Of a stretch of 64,000 nt of DNA, positions 1 to 9,006 are shown piece by piece. Position 1 is the first letter of the stretch. Every line of letters starts with the position of its first letter. A program made the position numbers and the translations under genes. The notes beneath the pieces were generated by a model, which searched no databases, was not told the origin of the DNA, and saw nothing but the letters and a program-made list of their open reading frames with translations. The DNA comes from Waddlia sp964635295. GTDB lineage: Bacteria; Chlamydiota; Chlamydiia; Chlamydiales; Waddliaceae. Location of the stretch: positions 1-64,000 of the forward strand of contig CAZWOB010000002.1 of NCBI GenBank assembly GCA_964635295.1, read 5' to 3'.

Positions 1-581
1 TTAATCCAGGGATCCCCATTCCTGAAGAAGCAAGCAAAGTGCACCACATCACAGACGACATGGTCAAAGATGCTCCCCCTTTCAGTGAGATCGGTCAGCG
101 GTTCATTGATTTCTGTTCCGGCGATGTGATCCTGATCGCCCACAATAACGATAATTTCGACATCCATTTTTTAAGGCACGAGTTTAAGAGGCATGAGCTG
201 GAAATGCCTGAGTGGCGTTTTTTCGATACGTTGAAATGGGCCCGCCGTTACCGTCCCGATCTCCCTCGCCACGCGCTTCAGTTCCTGCGTGAGATTTACG
301 GGGTCGAAGCGAACAACGCGCACCGAGCCCTTGACGACGTCATCGTTTTGCACGAGGTTTTCAAGAAGATGAGCGATGATTTGGATATTGAGCAGACATA
401 CAATCTCCTGTGTTCTCCAAGGGACATCAAGGTCATGCCTTTTGGAAAGTACCAGGGAAAGCCTCTCGAACAGGTACCTGAAGACTATGTTAAATGGCTT
501 GCCAAATCGGAAGCTTTTGACAAACCGGAAAATCTATCGTTAAAAGAGAGCTTTGTCAAGCTCGGCCTCCTCTCCTCGTAA
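1..581 (+). CDS. DnaQ-family 3'-5' exonuclease with C-terminal DUF3820-like domain (5' truncated)
   Basis: The reading frame is open from the left edge of the window (codons from base 3 read NPGIPIPEEASKVHHITDDM, a conserved DEDD-exonuclease segment), so the start and the ExoI Asp-Glu motif lie outside. Visible motifs are ExoII (AHNNDNFDIHFL) and ExoIII (HRALDDV, the HxAxxD type that marks DEDDh enzymes). About 45 C-terminal residues (MPFGKYQGKPLEQVPEDYVKW) match the small DUF3820-type domain often attached to such exonucleases. The family removes 3' nucleotides as a polymerase proofreading subunit or in repair and RNA trimming; this short form is more likely stand-alone than the replicative epsilon subunit (inference). 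The nearest neighbour runs convergently on the other strand and no clear terminator separates them. Confidence 0.85.
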   Translation, partial: NPGIPIPEEASKVHHITDDMVKDAPPFSEIGQRFIDFCSGDVILIAHNNDNFDIHFLRHEFKRHELEMPEWRFFDTLKWARRYRPDLPRHALQFLREIYGVEANNAHRALDDVIVLHEVFKKMSDDLDIEQTYNLLCSPRDIKVMPFGKYQGKPLEQVPEDYVKWLAKSEAFDKPENLSLKESFVKLGLLSS

Positions 582-617
582 TCGCCTCCACAAAGTTCAC
601 GATAGTTTCAATGTGTC

Positions 618-1853
618 TCAATGAAAAAGCTTCAATGTAAATTTTCGTCTTCGCTTTTGTTTTGTGGAAGATGAGGAAGCGGCGCAAGTGGATAATATCC
701 TAGAACCGGATATACCAAATTCAAGCTCCTGACGTGCATCGACGACAGCAGCCAGCCTGGGCAGATCATCCAAATACATGTGAGGATTACAAGAAACATC
801 TAACAAGGAAATGTAAGGATTTTCCTCAATCAACCGAGACAATATCCCTTCTGAAATGGAGGACAACTGACCGGAACGCAGGCAAATTTTAGGAATCATC
901 GTCCCAATGAGAGCATGTTCGAGCACACTCAGGCCAATATCTGTCATCCCTTCGATCCATAAATGCCTGACCGTTCGACTTGTCAATAAGACACCCACTT
1001 CAGCCCACTCCTTCACAGTCAGACTCCTGTAATAACTGAAATTGATGTGCAACTGGCGCAGTCCATCCATTCCACTCATCCTAATCCCCAACTGTCGAAG
1101 ATCAACTCCACGGAATGGAAGAGTATCCAGGGTTAACTTCTCAAGGTTCGGCATGTAGCGCAAAGAGTCTATGATCATGCTTACGGTTTCAGCAGTAGCC
1201 GAACGGGAAGATGGACTGAAAGTAATCGAACGAAATCTCCCCCCTTCCTCTTTCAAAAATGAGGAGAACATTGCTGCCAACGTGATGTTGATCGGACATT
1301 GCCAGAAGATCTCGACAACCTCTTTTCGATCTTTCAATACCTCAAGAAAAAGAGCGAACGAATCTGCCGAAAATCTAAAAGAATAATAAATATCCAGCCT
1401 GCCGTTTTTTACACTCCGTGTGAAATAACTCCTCCACGCCATGCGGAGTGCATCAGATTGAATGGGCGAACACTCTTTGCCGATCTCCATTTGAGCGACT
1501 TCATTCATTGAATAATTGTTTAAAAAAAGGTGAATAAAACGTTGACGATACAGTCCCATTGCCAGCCAGGAATTTCCATGCCATATCGAAGGGGAAGGCA
1601 GTTCTCCTGCCGGAAAATTGAGCGCAAAAATCCTTTCACAAGCCGCCCGTTGTTCTATCCACAGTTGTGAGCCGCCGGTGATCCGATAGATTTTTTTGCA
1701 AGCAAGCGCTGCATGGTAGCGATCAGATAGTTCATCAACATGGACAAGGATCAGTTCAATAAGCTCTTCGGGAAAAGTACAGAGTAACGATTGCGACTGC
1801 GGCTTCTCTACACAGGTATAATTCCCCACTTTTTGACAAGAACTGACTGCCAT
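618..1853 (-). CDS. F-box / leucine-rich-repeat protein, candidate host-targeted effector
   Basis: Start chosen at 1853 because GGAGGA lies 4 bases upstream; an in-frame ATG at 1883 has no such site. Residues ~26-66 form an F-box-like segment (FPEELIELILVHVDELSDRY, then ALACKKIYRITGGSQLW). Residues ~190-370 hold degenerate ribonuclease-inhibitor-type leucine-rich repeats (MPNLEKLTL, MDGLRQLHI, SRTVRHLWIEG, NPYISLLDVS). The tail carries a basic cluster, KQKRRRK, near the end. F-box proteins link substrates to eukaryotic SCF ubiquitin ligases through Skp1; a bacterium has no such ligase, so a function inside the host cell is the usual explanation (inference). No N-terminal Sec signal is visible, which would suit type III export. 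The basic cluster could be a nuclear-localisation signal. Specific function unknown. Confidence 0.7.
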   Translation of the reverse strand: MAVSSCQKVGNYTCVEKPQSQSLLCTFPEELIELILVHVDELSDRYHAALACKKIYRITGGSQLWIEQRAACERIFALNFPAGELPSPSIWHGNSWLAMGLYRQRFIHLFLNNYSMNEVAQMEIGKECSPIQSDALRMAWRSYFTRSVKNGRLDIYYSFRFSADSFALFLEVLKDRKEVVEIFWQCPINITLAAMFSSFLKEEGGRFRSITFSPSSRSATAETVSMIIDSLRYMPNLEKLTLDTLPFRGVDLRQLGIRMSGMDGLRQLHINFSYYRSLTVKEWAEVGVLLTSRTVRHLWIEGMTDIGLSVLEHALIGTMIPKICLRSGQLSSISEGILSRLIEENPYISLLDVSCNPHMYLDDLPRLAAVVDARQELEFGISGSRILSTCAASSSSTKQKRRRKFTLKLFH

Positions 1854-2217
1854 ATCTCCTCCAATCTGTTTACCGGAACACATTCAAAATTTTGGACAGC
1901 ATCATGTTAAAATCCGCAATCCTGAAGTTGACCTGGCATCCCCTTTTTTTCACATTTTGAAAAAATGATTTCAAATAAAACATTTACTAGAACTATAAAA
2001 AAAATTATGTCTGATTTTACATATTCATGAAAGAGTCCTCTTGGACTATAGGATTGAAACTGTGGAAAAACTGTGTTTTTCCAATCAGAATTTGCCTGAA
2101 ATTGATTTCAAATCCCTGCTCTTCATCTGCAAAGGGGAAGCATGGCGGGATAAATGAGGGCGCTTCCCTTCAAGTTCTTATGAATTTAAGGTCTGCCCTC
2201 AAAAGGAGATATTACCT
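1854..2217. other. divergent intergenic region with promoter and operator candidates
   Basis: A 364-base A+T-rich gap between two divergently transcribed accessory genes. It contains a perfect 7-bp inverted repeat (TTTGAAA at 1956-1962, TTTCAAA at 1969-1975). The decamer CTTCAAGTTC occurs at 2168 here and again at 2224 and 2246 inside the downstream gene. No confident -35/-10 pair was found. A frame from about 2038 to 2158 reads like real protein (VEKLCFSNQNLPEIDFKSLL) but has no good start, so it may be a decayed gene remnant or chance. Confidence 0.35.
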
Positions 2218-5200
2218 ATGTCACTTCAAGTTCAAAGACATGCCGCTTCAAGTTCAGTTGAAGGAACAACACGAAACTCGAGTCAGGAAGTACAGGAAGT
2301 TCCAGCCCTTCCCATATTGAAATCGCTGGAAATCCAACCTGTATCCCAATTAAATCTTCGAGAAAAAAATGTCGTCTGGTTAAGTCCCGATGATTACACA
2401 CAGCTATTTGGAAATACTGACGCAACGGAACCCCGGTTTGTTAAAATTGCCGACCAGGTCTTCAGGGCAGGTCTGGCTGCGATGGATCAAGGCCGGATTG
2501 GAATGACAGATATTCAGATGGACTCAGTGGGCGACGGAATTTATTCAACGAAAAATTTCCGTGGTGTATCCCTCTCCCCTTACGACCCTTCTCAACATAT
2601 CCCCTATACAATCGGGAACCTGGAAATTGAAATCGATGATGAGAAAAGCCTCTATCATGAAGATGACCAGAGGACAATAAATCTGGACCAGGTCAGAGAT
2701 TCTGTGAGAAAAGCACTGGAAAATGAAGTGATCACACGTGGCAAAAGCCTGACTTTAAGTCTTCCCCAAGGAACTTTCAAGGTGAAGATCAACACCATTC
2801 ATCCCGCAGGAAGACAGGAAATTCCAACGAATTCCTATGGCATTCTCTTGCCGGATACTCAATTTACCATCGTTCCCCGCTTATCACCTCATGTCATGAT
2901 GACCGACCAGGTTTATAAAGAGGAAGTTCTGCGGATGGACTTCCAACTATCAATCGCCAAACGTTCCGTATTCGCTTCCAGCGATACACTCCCTCTTTCC
3001 ATTTCATCCGAAGAAATAAAAGAGGAGATCTATAAACGGTACCACAACCGCGTGATTGCCCAAGGAGCTGAATTTACCCTGCATCTCCCATCGGGATGGG
3101 ACCTGACAGTAAAATTCAAGGAAGGAGTCCTTCCTCCATCTGTTGATCAACAAAATTTGCAGCTCATCGATTACTCTGACGGATTTGTCCTCTCAAGAGA
3201 AACCCCCTTTCGTCTTCTTGCCCCATCTACGGTTCTTTTAACCGAAGGCAAGCCCAATCCTGCCCGAAGAATCGATTTTAAGATCGCCGATATGCCAGGA
3301 AAACAAACGGTTGCGATCGATCATGAGAAGGAGAGATGGATCTGTTTAGACGATTTGAAGCAGACAATAGCGAAGATGGACCGACCATTTACAGTGGGAG
3401 AGATCTTCGAAGTCGCCCTCTCATCCGGAAATTACTACATCGAAGTCAAAAAAGCCCTGGGGTCTGGAAGTGATGACGAATGGAAGAGAATGGGGACAGA
3501 GCCGCTTTGGGCGATCAACGGAGAAACCGATATGCGTTTCGCTGTAGAAAAAGAGCTTCACGTTAATATGGTCAGAGACCATAAGGTACACCCTCTGAAA
3601 CGCGCGACCATTCAAGTGAAATCGGAGAGAGTCCCTGATGACGGCCTGAAAATCACCCTCGACCAATTAAAGGAAACAGCCCTTCGTCAGGCCCCTGAGA
3701 GACTGGTTGACAATCACCGTTTTTCTGTCGTTACAAATGAAAAGGACAGATTGGAATTACAGGTCGTTCGAACAGTTTTTGATGATTCTGTCCCAAGAAC
3801 CGAAGAAGTCTCAGCCTTTGGAAGGCTCGATGGTGCAACTGAAATCGATTTTTCGGCAACAGCAGCTGAAAACTTAACCTTAATTGAAAACGTACACTCT
3901 GATGATCTCAAGGCTATGCGTTTTTCAATGCGCGTCACAAAACAGGAAAATACAGCCAAGCATGAAAGACCTCCTATCGTCGTCAGACGTGAAGAATTGA
4001 CAGCCATGATCCGAAAGGAATTAGCTAAATACCCCTATATTACAGAGGGTTTCAAAAAAACCTTTGAACTTGAAAACGGATGGAATGTCGAAGTGACATT
4101 CCGCAAAGGGATTTTGGACAAAGCAGCACAGGGCAATCATGGAAAAAAAGTAAAATCTTCTGAATCCCTCAAAGATGCATTCGCCATTGGCATGGAGACT
4201 GAGATACAGCTAGTGGGTGGAGGCTCTTTGATCTCTCTTTGTCAAGGGGAACCGGTCCCCGCTGGCAGGATGCACATTGAAGTCGTTGATGTAAAAGAGG
4301 ATTTCACAACACAGGACTCTCTTTTGAGTTCAGGCGCCTGGATCAATATGGATGAGCTCAAGACAGAGCTACTGAAAAGAAACAAACCGTTGGTCTCTGG
4401 AGAAAAAATGCTGGTCGAACTTGAATCCGGCAGATATATAGTAGAGATAAAATCTGCCAAACCCTCTGATCCGGCAGCTCAACTCCCCAAAAAAAGAAGG
4501 GAGGCGATCTGGTCGCTGACTGATGAGACCAAACTCAATGTAACGATCGATGAAGGTGTTGATCTCATTTCTGTAAACGATAGCAAAGTGCATCCTCTGA
4601 AAAAAATCAAATTCATCTCTTATCCGGCAAAGTCTGGACAGCACATCAGCATCAAGGAAGAAGAACTCAGAGAAGCTCTGATGGAACAACTCCCGGACCG
4701 TCTGATCCATGGACAGATCTTAGAGTTGGAAACAAGGAGCAACCACACCGTCTGTGTCAAGATAGAAGAAGTGACATTTGAGGATGACACCTCTTCAATC
4801 GATAAGGAAAAGGTTTTTTCAGGGATTACTCCAGATACTGAAATCCAGTTCAGAGGAAAGGACAAATCAAATATTGCAATCAGCGCACAGCCTAAGGTTC
4901 TCGAAGTAGACGACCCGATCAAATATCTCGAAGATCTTGGCATGGCAGGAATTGATAAAGAGTTCGAACAAGTGTTCCGTATCTTCTACTCCCGCAGCGA
5001 CCGGTTGTTCGAAGAGGCGCGCAGACGGGGCACAAAACCGATTAAAGGGATCCTTCTCTGGGGACCTCCAGGAACAGGTAAAACCACTTTAGCGCGGCAC
5101 GTGGGTGAAATGCTTGGCTGCTCGGGAGAGCGTTTGCAGTTGATTACGGCAACTGAAGTATTCAACATGTGGTTTGGCCAGTCTGAAGAAAACATCCGCA

Positions 5201-5790
5201 AACTCTTCGAGGCAGCCAAGGCAGCGCAAAAAAAATACGGAGAGGACAGCCCCTTATACATCGTCATTGTTGACGAGATCGACGCTCTCCTGCCTCAGCG
5301 AGGAGGATCTGTTAACAAAGTGCGCGACACATTGGTCAACCAGTTCCTTGGAGAGATGGACGGGCTGAACGAGCTCAACAACCTCCTTGTCATCGGATTG
5401 ACAAACCGCAAGGATGAGATCGATCCTGCAGCCCTTCGTCACGGACGATTGGGCGTTCATATTGAAATTGGACTGCCTGACAGAAAAGCAAGGCGTAAAA
5501 TCTTCGATATCCATACACGCAAGCTGGTCAAGGAAGGTCTGCTGCACCCTGATGTCAACCTTGACGCTCTGGCTGAACAAACGGATAAAATGCCCGGTGC
5601 TGCGATTGAAGGAATTGTAGAGACAGCTTCTCTCTTTTCATTGGCGCGCCTCAGCAAGCTCAAGTGTTCTAAAGAGGAGTTGCGCGTCCATCCGGATGGA
5701 ATGGTCACAATGGAAGACTTCAATAAAGCCATGAAAGAGCAGAACAAGGAAAAACAGATACCCGATAGTGTCAGACATCTCTATATCTAA
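2218..5790 (+). CDS. NSF-like AAA ATPase with seven-unit repetitive N-terminal region
   Basis: 1190 residues; AAGGAG lies about 9 bases before the ATG. The C-terminal ~250 residues are one AAA module: Walker A GPPGTGKT (949-956), Walker B ending in DE at 1019-1020, then NNLLVIGLTNRKDEIDPAAL and RHGRLGVHIEIGLPD. The wording, including NIRKLF, LNNLLVIG.TNR and EIGLPD, is closest in memory to the D1 domain of eukaryotic NSF/Sec18, the ATPase that disassembles SNARE complexes, rather than FtsH or ClpX. Residues ~135-890 hold about seven related beta-rich units (an Asp/Glu-rich helix, then a 'sG.y.veV' strand, then 'TE..F'). Units 2-4 and 5-7 are a tandem duplication of a ~325-residue block. There is no second AAA domain, no signal peptide and no TM segment. 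A role in host vesicle traffic is inference; a chaperone role is the alternative. Confidence 0.75.
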   Translation: MSLQVQRHAASSSVEGTTRNSSQEVQEVPALPILKSLEIQPVSQLNLREKNVVWLSPDDYTQLFGNTDATEPRFVKIADQVFRAGLAAMDQGRIGMTDIQMDSVGDGIYSTKNFRGVSLSPYDPSQHIPYTIGNLEIEIDDEKSLYHEDDQRTINLDQVRDSVRKALENEVITRGKSLTLSLPQGTFKVKINTIHPAGRQEIPTNSYGILLPDTQFTIVPRLSPHVMMTDQVYKEEVLRMDFQLSIAKRSVFASSDTLPLSISSEEIKEEIYKRYHNRVIAQGAEFTLHLPSGWDLTVKFKEGVLPPSVDQQNLQLIDYSDGFVLSRETPFRLLAPSTVLLTEGKPNPARRIDFKIADMPGKQTVAIDHEKERWICLDDLKQTIAKMDRPFTVGEIFEVALSSGNYYIEVKKALGSGSDDEWKRMGTEPLWAINGETDMRFAVEKELHVNMVRDHKVHPLKRATIQVKSERVPDDGLKITLDQLKETALRQAPERLVDNHRFSVVTNEKDRLELQVVRTVFDDSVPRTEEVSAFGRLDGATEIDFSATAAENLTLIENVHSDDLKAMRFSMRVTKQENTAKHERPPIVVRREELTAMIRKELAKYPYITEGFKKTFELENGWNVEVTFRKGILDKAAQGNHGKKVKSSESLKDAFAIGMETEIQLVGGGSLISLCQGEPVPAGRMHIEVVDVKEDFTTQDSLLSSGAWINMDELKTELLKRNKPLVSGEKMLVELESGRYIVEIKSAKPSDPAAQLPKKRREAIWSLTDETKLNVTIDEGVDLISVNDSKVHPLKKIKFISYPAKSGQHISIKEEELREALMEQLPDRLIHGQILELETRSNHTVCVKIEEVTFEDDTSSIDKEKVFSGITPDTEIQFRGKDKSNIAISAQPKVLEVDDPIKYLEDLGMAGIDKEFEQVFRIFYSRSDRLFEEARRRGTKPIKGILLWGPPGTGKTTLARHVGEMLGCSGERLQLITATEVFNMWFGQSEENIRKLFEAAKAAQKKYGEDSPLYIVIVDEIDALLPQRGGSVNKVRDTLVNQFLGEMDGLNELNNLLVIGLTNRKDEIDPAALRHGRLGVHIEIGLPDRKARRKIFDIHTRKLVKEGLLHPDVNLDALAEQTDKMPGAAIEGIVETASLFSLARLSKLKCSKEELRVHPDGMVTMEDFNKAMKEQNKEKQIPDSVRHLYI

Positions 5791-7852
5791 GCTCATTCGG
5801 GAACGGAGGGACAAACCTCTTGAACACCCTTGCGACTTTCTGCCCGGTCCGTTTGATTTTTCTTCCAAAACGGCAGCTGGCAGTCAAGAGCTCGGAAGAG
5901 ATCTGTTCATTGGTGGACAGGGCCGATACCCTGTCCATCCCTTTTCCATAAACCACACCGACATCTTCTGGGTGATTCGTGTACACATCCTGGATAAACG
6001 TGCTATTCAACCTATCGGCCTGATCGGTGTCGTGGAGTCTAAGGCAATAAAAGGTGTGCGCCTCTAGCGCTTTTTGCAGGTTGAATTTCCACCGCTTAAA
6101 GAAGTTCCTCGCTAATGCTATAATTCTCTCTTCGATCCTGCGATTAAATTTAAAAAAGGAAATGCGCAGGAATTCGGGACATTCCTCATCGCTTCTCCAA
6201 TACCCTAGACGAGTTGACCCCAATTCCTGAATGAAATCGTGATGAACATCGAAATAGCGCAAGTCTGTTTCCACTTCCAGACTTCTTAGGCTGCTCATGA
6301 ATCTTCTTGTAACGTCGGGTTCGATACCTGGAGTATTGAACGCATTGAGGATATATTTAGCGATCGGCAAACGATCGGTTTCAAGAGTCTGTTGATGCAT
6401 AAAATATTCCATCGCCCGCATCGCGTCAGACGCTCCAAGGCTGTGCCCGTCAAACTCGACAGTTGCGTTAGGCATCGACAATACATGGTCGCGAATTTTT
6501 CCATAGATCTCTTCTTCGTGCTTCGTATAACTATACCGTCCAGGCCCGTCGAAAAGACGATTGTGCATCCGTTCAGTCGGACTGATATCGCGAAGAATCG
6601 AGTATTTGCAAAAGGTCCCTCTAAAGACGACATGAAGCTTGTTATAGTCATCTGAAGGTCGCAATGGTTTAAAAATCGCCCCGTACAACCCTTTGACTGA
6701 AATCAACTGATGCGCTGTCATCAGCCGCAACCCATTATGCTCATCGTACATGGGGATCAATATCCCCTCCGGAAAACGAGTTTTATGCTTGTTAAATAGC
6801 GCGTATGTCACATGCCGGGCAAGATATTCGGAGTACGAATAGTGTTTCAACCCTTTTACGGAGATTTGATCAGTTTGAGATCTCCAATCCTCGATCTCAT
6901 TGACATATTGCAAAAGCATCTGATCGTGCTGCAACTGCCTCTTGTAGCGCATTGATTTTCCAGGTCTGACGCAACCATAATCGACTTTTGCCCTGACCTC
7001 AATCAGCTTTCGGCACAACCCCTCTTCTGAAGCCGTATCGAAATCGGGCATTTGGTACCGCAAGTCCTCTTCTGTAAGATTGGCAACGACTCCAATGGTA
7101 AGGGCGGCCGCATCAGTCCCTGTCAGCGTCAATTCGTGCTCAAGGCCGTAATATTCGACCGCCCTGTCTACTGCAGACTCGCCAAATTTCCTTTCTAGAA
7201 CTTCTAAATAAGCCTTTGCAGAAATACGAAAATTGAGATGGACGGGAGCCCTCGAGTATAGTCGGTCCAGAAATATTTCCGATCGCTGGAAATCTTCTTC
7301 ATATACCTGATTTTCAAGCAGGTCGATTGCCTGCTCCAACTGTGGAATGACTTCATCTGTCAGTGTGGTCGCAATCGTTCCGACCCTGTCCGCTCTCAAA
7401 GCTTCATCAATTGTACAAACGGTGTCCAGACATGGGTTCCTTGATAACAGTGTTTGCTTGTACGCATTTAAGCTCTTGCCAACACAGCGGTCAATACTGT
7501 GGGAAAGATGTCCCAAATCCCTCAACACCTTGTAAAAATTGTCATCACTTTTATTGGGTAGTTCCTCGCCTAAGGCTTCTGAAATTTCTCGTGTGAGTTC
7601 TTCAACATCATGCAAGTTGATTTCCGCAGACTCTTCTCCGAGCTCCCTTCTCAACATTTGAAAGATTTTGAGGACAAAAGTGATGATTTTATGCAGAAGT
7701 TTCAGGATCGGGTGATCGGCATCTTTTAGAAATCTGTCAGGAGCCTTGAGCTTTGAAAATTTCCTTCCGTTCGTAAGGAGCCTCTCATTTTCCTCTAAAG
7801 AACCTAATACTTGAAAATCTTTGCTGCAGGCATGTATCGATCCAATTGTCAT
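5771..7852 (-). CDS. class-3-lipase-like alpha/beta hydrolase
   Basis: About 693 residues from the ATG at 7852; a TTG at 7858 is an alternative. The C-terminal half holds the class-3 lipase pattern: a VVFRGT strand, the nucleophile elbow GHSLGA with Ser ~471, then DVHHDFIQELGSTRLGYW where the catalytic Asp is expected, and a late His in LEAHTFY. The N-terminal ~300 residues are helical and charged and not recognised. The family hydrolyses acyl esters of glycerolipids; the substrate here is unknown. It starts 3 bases after the stop of a small membrane-protein gene, so the two are probably co-transcribed. Its 3' end overlaps the convergent AAA-ATPase gene by 20 bases. No signal peptide is visible. 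Confidence 0.65.
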   Translation of the reverse strand: MTIGSIHACSKDFQVLGSLEENERLLTNGRKFSKLKAPDRFLKDADHPILKLLHKIITFVLKIFQMLRRELGEESAEINLHDVEELTREISEALGEELPNKSDDNFYKVLRDLGHLSHSIDRCVGKSLNAYKQTLLSRNPCLDTVCTIDEALRADRVGTIATTLTDEVIPQLEQAIDLLENQVYEEDFQRSEIFLDRLYSRAPVHLNFRISAKAYLEVLERKFGESAVDRAVEYYGLEHELTLTGTDAAALTIGVVANLTEEDLRYQMPDFDTASEEGLCRKLIEVRAKVDYGCVRPGKSMRYKRQLQHDQMLLQYVNEIEDWRSQTDQISVKGLKHYSYSEYLARHVTYALFNKHKTRFPEGILIPMYDEHNGLRLMTAHQLISVKGLYGAIFKPLRPSDDYNKLHVVFRGTFCKYSILRDISPTERMHNRLFDGPGRYSYTKHEEEIYGKIRDHVLSMPNATVEFDGHSLGASDAMRAMEYFMHQQTLETDRLPIAKYILNAFNTPGIEPDVTRRFMSSLRSLEVETDLRYFDVHHDFIQELGSTRLGYWRSDEECPEFLRISFFKFNRRIEERIIALARNFFKRWKFNLQKALEAHTFYCLRLHDTDQADRLNSTFIQDVYTNHPEDVGVVYGKGMDRVSALSTNEQISSELLTASCRFGRKIKRTGQKVARVFKRFVPPFPNELRYRDV

Positions 7853-7854
7853 TG

Positions 7855-8175
7855 TCAATGTTCCGTTTGAAAGTCTTGTAATGATCCAAATAAGTTGTAG
7901 TATTGCAAAAGTGATGCGCTAAGCATTGTTATCGTGAAAGAACGGTCTGTCCTTTCATAGAACCTATTTGCTAGATCGTTATCAAATAAGCGTGCCGGAA
8001 GAGTAAACAAACTGAGCGCTATACTGATGATCGACTCAATCAAACCTGCTAGTGCAAGCCCCGCACCAGCGAGAGAAACGGTAAATTTGACCCCGTAGGT
8101 GTCATTTTTTGACCGAAAATCAATGAGTTTATCGAAACAATGTTCGACAAAAGGAGTATTGATATCAATATTCAT
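7855..8175 (-). CDS. small membrane protein upstream of the lipase-like gene
   Basis: 106 residues, not recognised. Residues ~28-60 (VKFTVSLAGAGLALAGLIES then IISIALSLFTL) form one long or two short hydrophobic helices, followed by a polar C-terminus. A hydrophobic hairpin in a small protein resembles chlamydial inclusion-membrane proteins, but this is only a resemblance. Its position directly upstream of the lipase-like gene suggests a shared transcript and possibly a shared membrane site of action. Confidence 0.5.
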   Translation of the reverse strand: MNIDINTPFVEHCFDKLIDFRSKNDTYGVKFTVSLAGAGLALAGLIESIISIALSLFTLPARLFDNDLANRFYERTDRSFTITMLSASLLQYYNLFGSLQDFQTEH

Positions 8176-8343
8176 TTCTTTACTAATAACCCTATAATAA
8201 CCAACTTTGACCCTAAATTATTCAAAATTAGTTTAAAGAAATGATAAAGAATATTAATGATTAATGAATATTTGAAATAAAGCTAATTGGATTCTCACAG
8301 GTAACTTGACTGTGGGTACAGTTCACCGGATTTGGATGAAATT

Positions 8344-9006
8344 TTAGTTTCTTGAGCTGAAATACTGTTCGATCCCTTCATTGCGAAGCTTGCATGCAGG
8401 ACAAACGCCGCAACCACGTCCGCCAATCCCCTCATAACAGGTAATTGTCTCATTCAACAAATAATCCAACACCCCTAATTCATCCGCAAGGGCCATCGTC
8501 TCTTTTTTTGTCATCTTGACGATCGGTGTCAATATCTCAAAATGAGGATTATCCAGATCCATGCGAAGTATTTCCTGCATCAGATCCATGTATTTCCGGG
8601 AACAATCACGATAACCGGAATTTGCCTCTTCCACCTCGATCACCCCCATATAGATCCGTTCAGCACCAAGGTTATCGGCATGGACAGCCGCCAGCCTTGC
8701 CATCAGCCCATTGCGGCCGACAACCAAGGTATTTGGCGGTTCACCAACGTTATGGACAATCGGTGTTTCTGCATTTACAAGGGCATTTTCCGTAATTTCC
8801 TGCAAGCAGTCCAATTGAACGACGTAATGGTCGACTCCCCAATCCCTGCAGATTTTTGCTGCTTGCTCAAGTTCGTTGGAATGTCGCTGTCCATATTTAA
8901 AGGATAGAGAGAGGACGTTTTCAGAAGAAAATCTGTCAATTGCCAATTTCAAGCAGATCGAGGAATCCATACCTCCAGAGTGAACGACGACCGCTTCCTT
9001 ACGCAT
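8344..9006 (-). CDS. queC: 7-cyano-7-deazaguanine synthase QueC
   Basis: About 221 residues from the ATG at 9006, a usual length for the family. The N-terminus has the PP-loop VVHSGGMDSS that binds ATP. The C-terminus has four clustered cysteines (CYEGIGGRGCGVCPAC) that bind zinc. The enzyme converts 7-carboxy-7-deazaguanine to preQ0 with ATP and ammonia in queuosine tRNA modification. The start overlaps the last codons of the exporter gene by 8 bases, which implies translational coupling. No other queuosine gene is in the window, so the rest of the pathway must be elsewhere, or preQ0 must be made from an imported precursor. Confidence 0.93.
   Translation of the reverse strand: MRKEAVVVHSGGMDSSICLKLAIDRFSSENVLSLSFKYGQRHSNELEQAAKICRDWGVDHYVVQLDCLQEITENALVNAETPIVHNVGEPPNTLVVGRNGLMARLAAVHADNLGAERIYMGVIEVEEANSGYRDCSRKYMDLMQEILRMDLDNPHFEILTPIVKMTKKETMALADELGVLDYLLNETITCYEGIGGRGCGVCPACKLRNEGIEQYFSSRN

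Noticed and set aside
2008..2158. Frame reading LLDYRIETVEKLCFSNQN before the AAA gene
   Set aside because: It looks protein-like but has no start codon, is under 50 codons, and could be chance. Kept only as a note in the intergenic entry.
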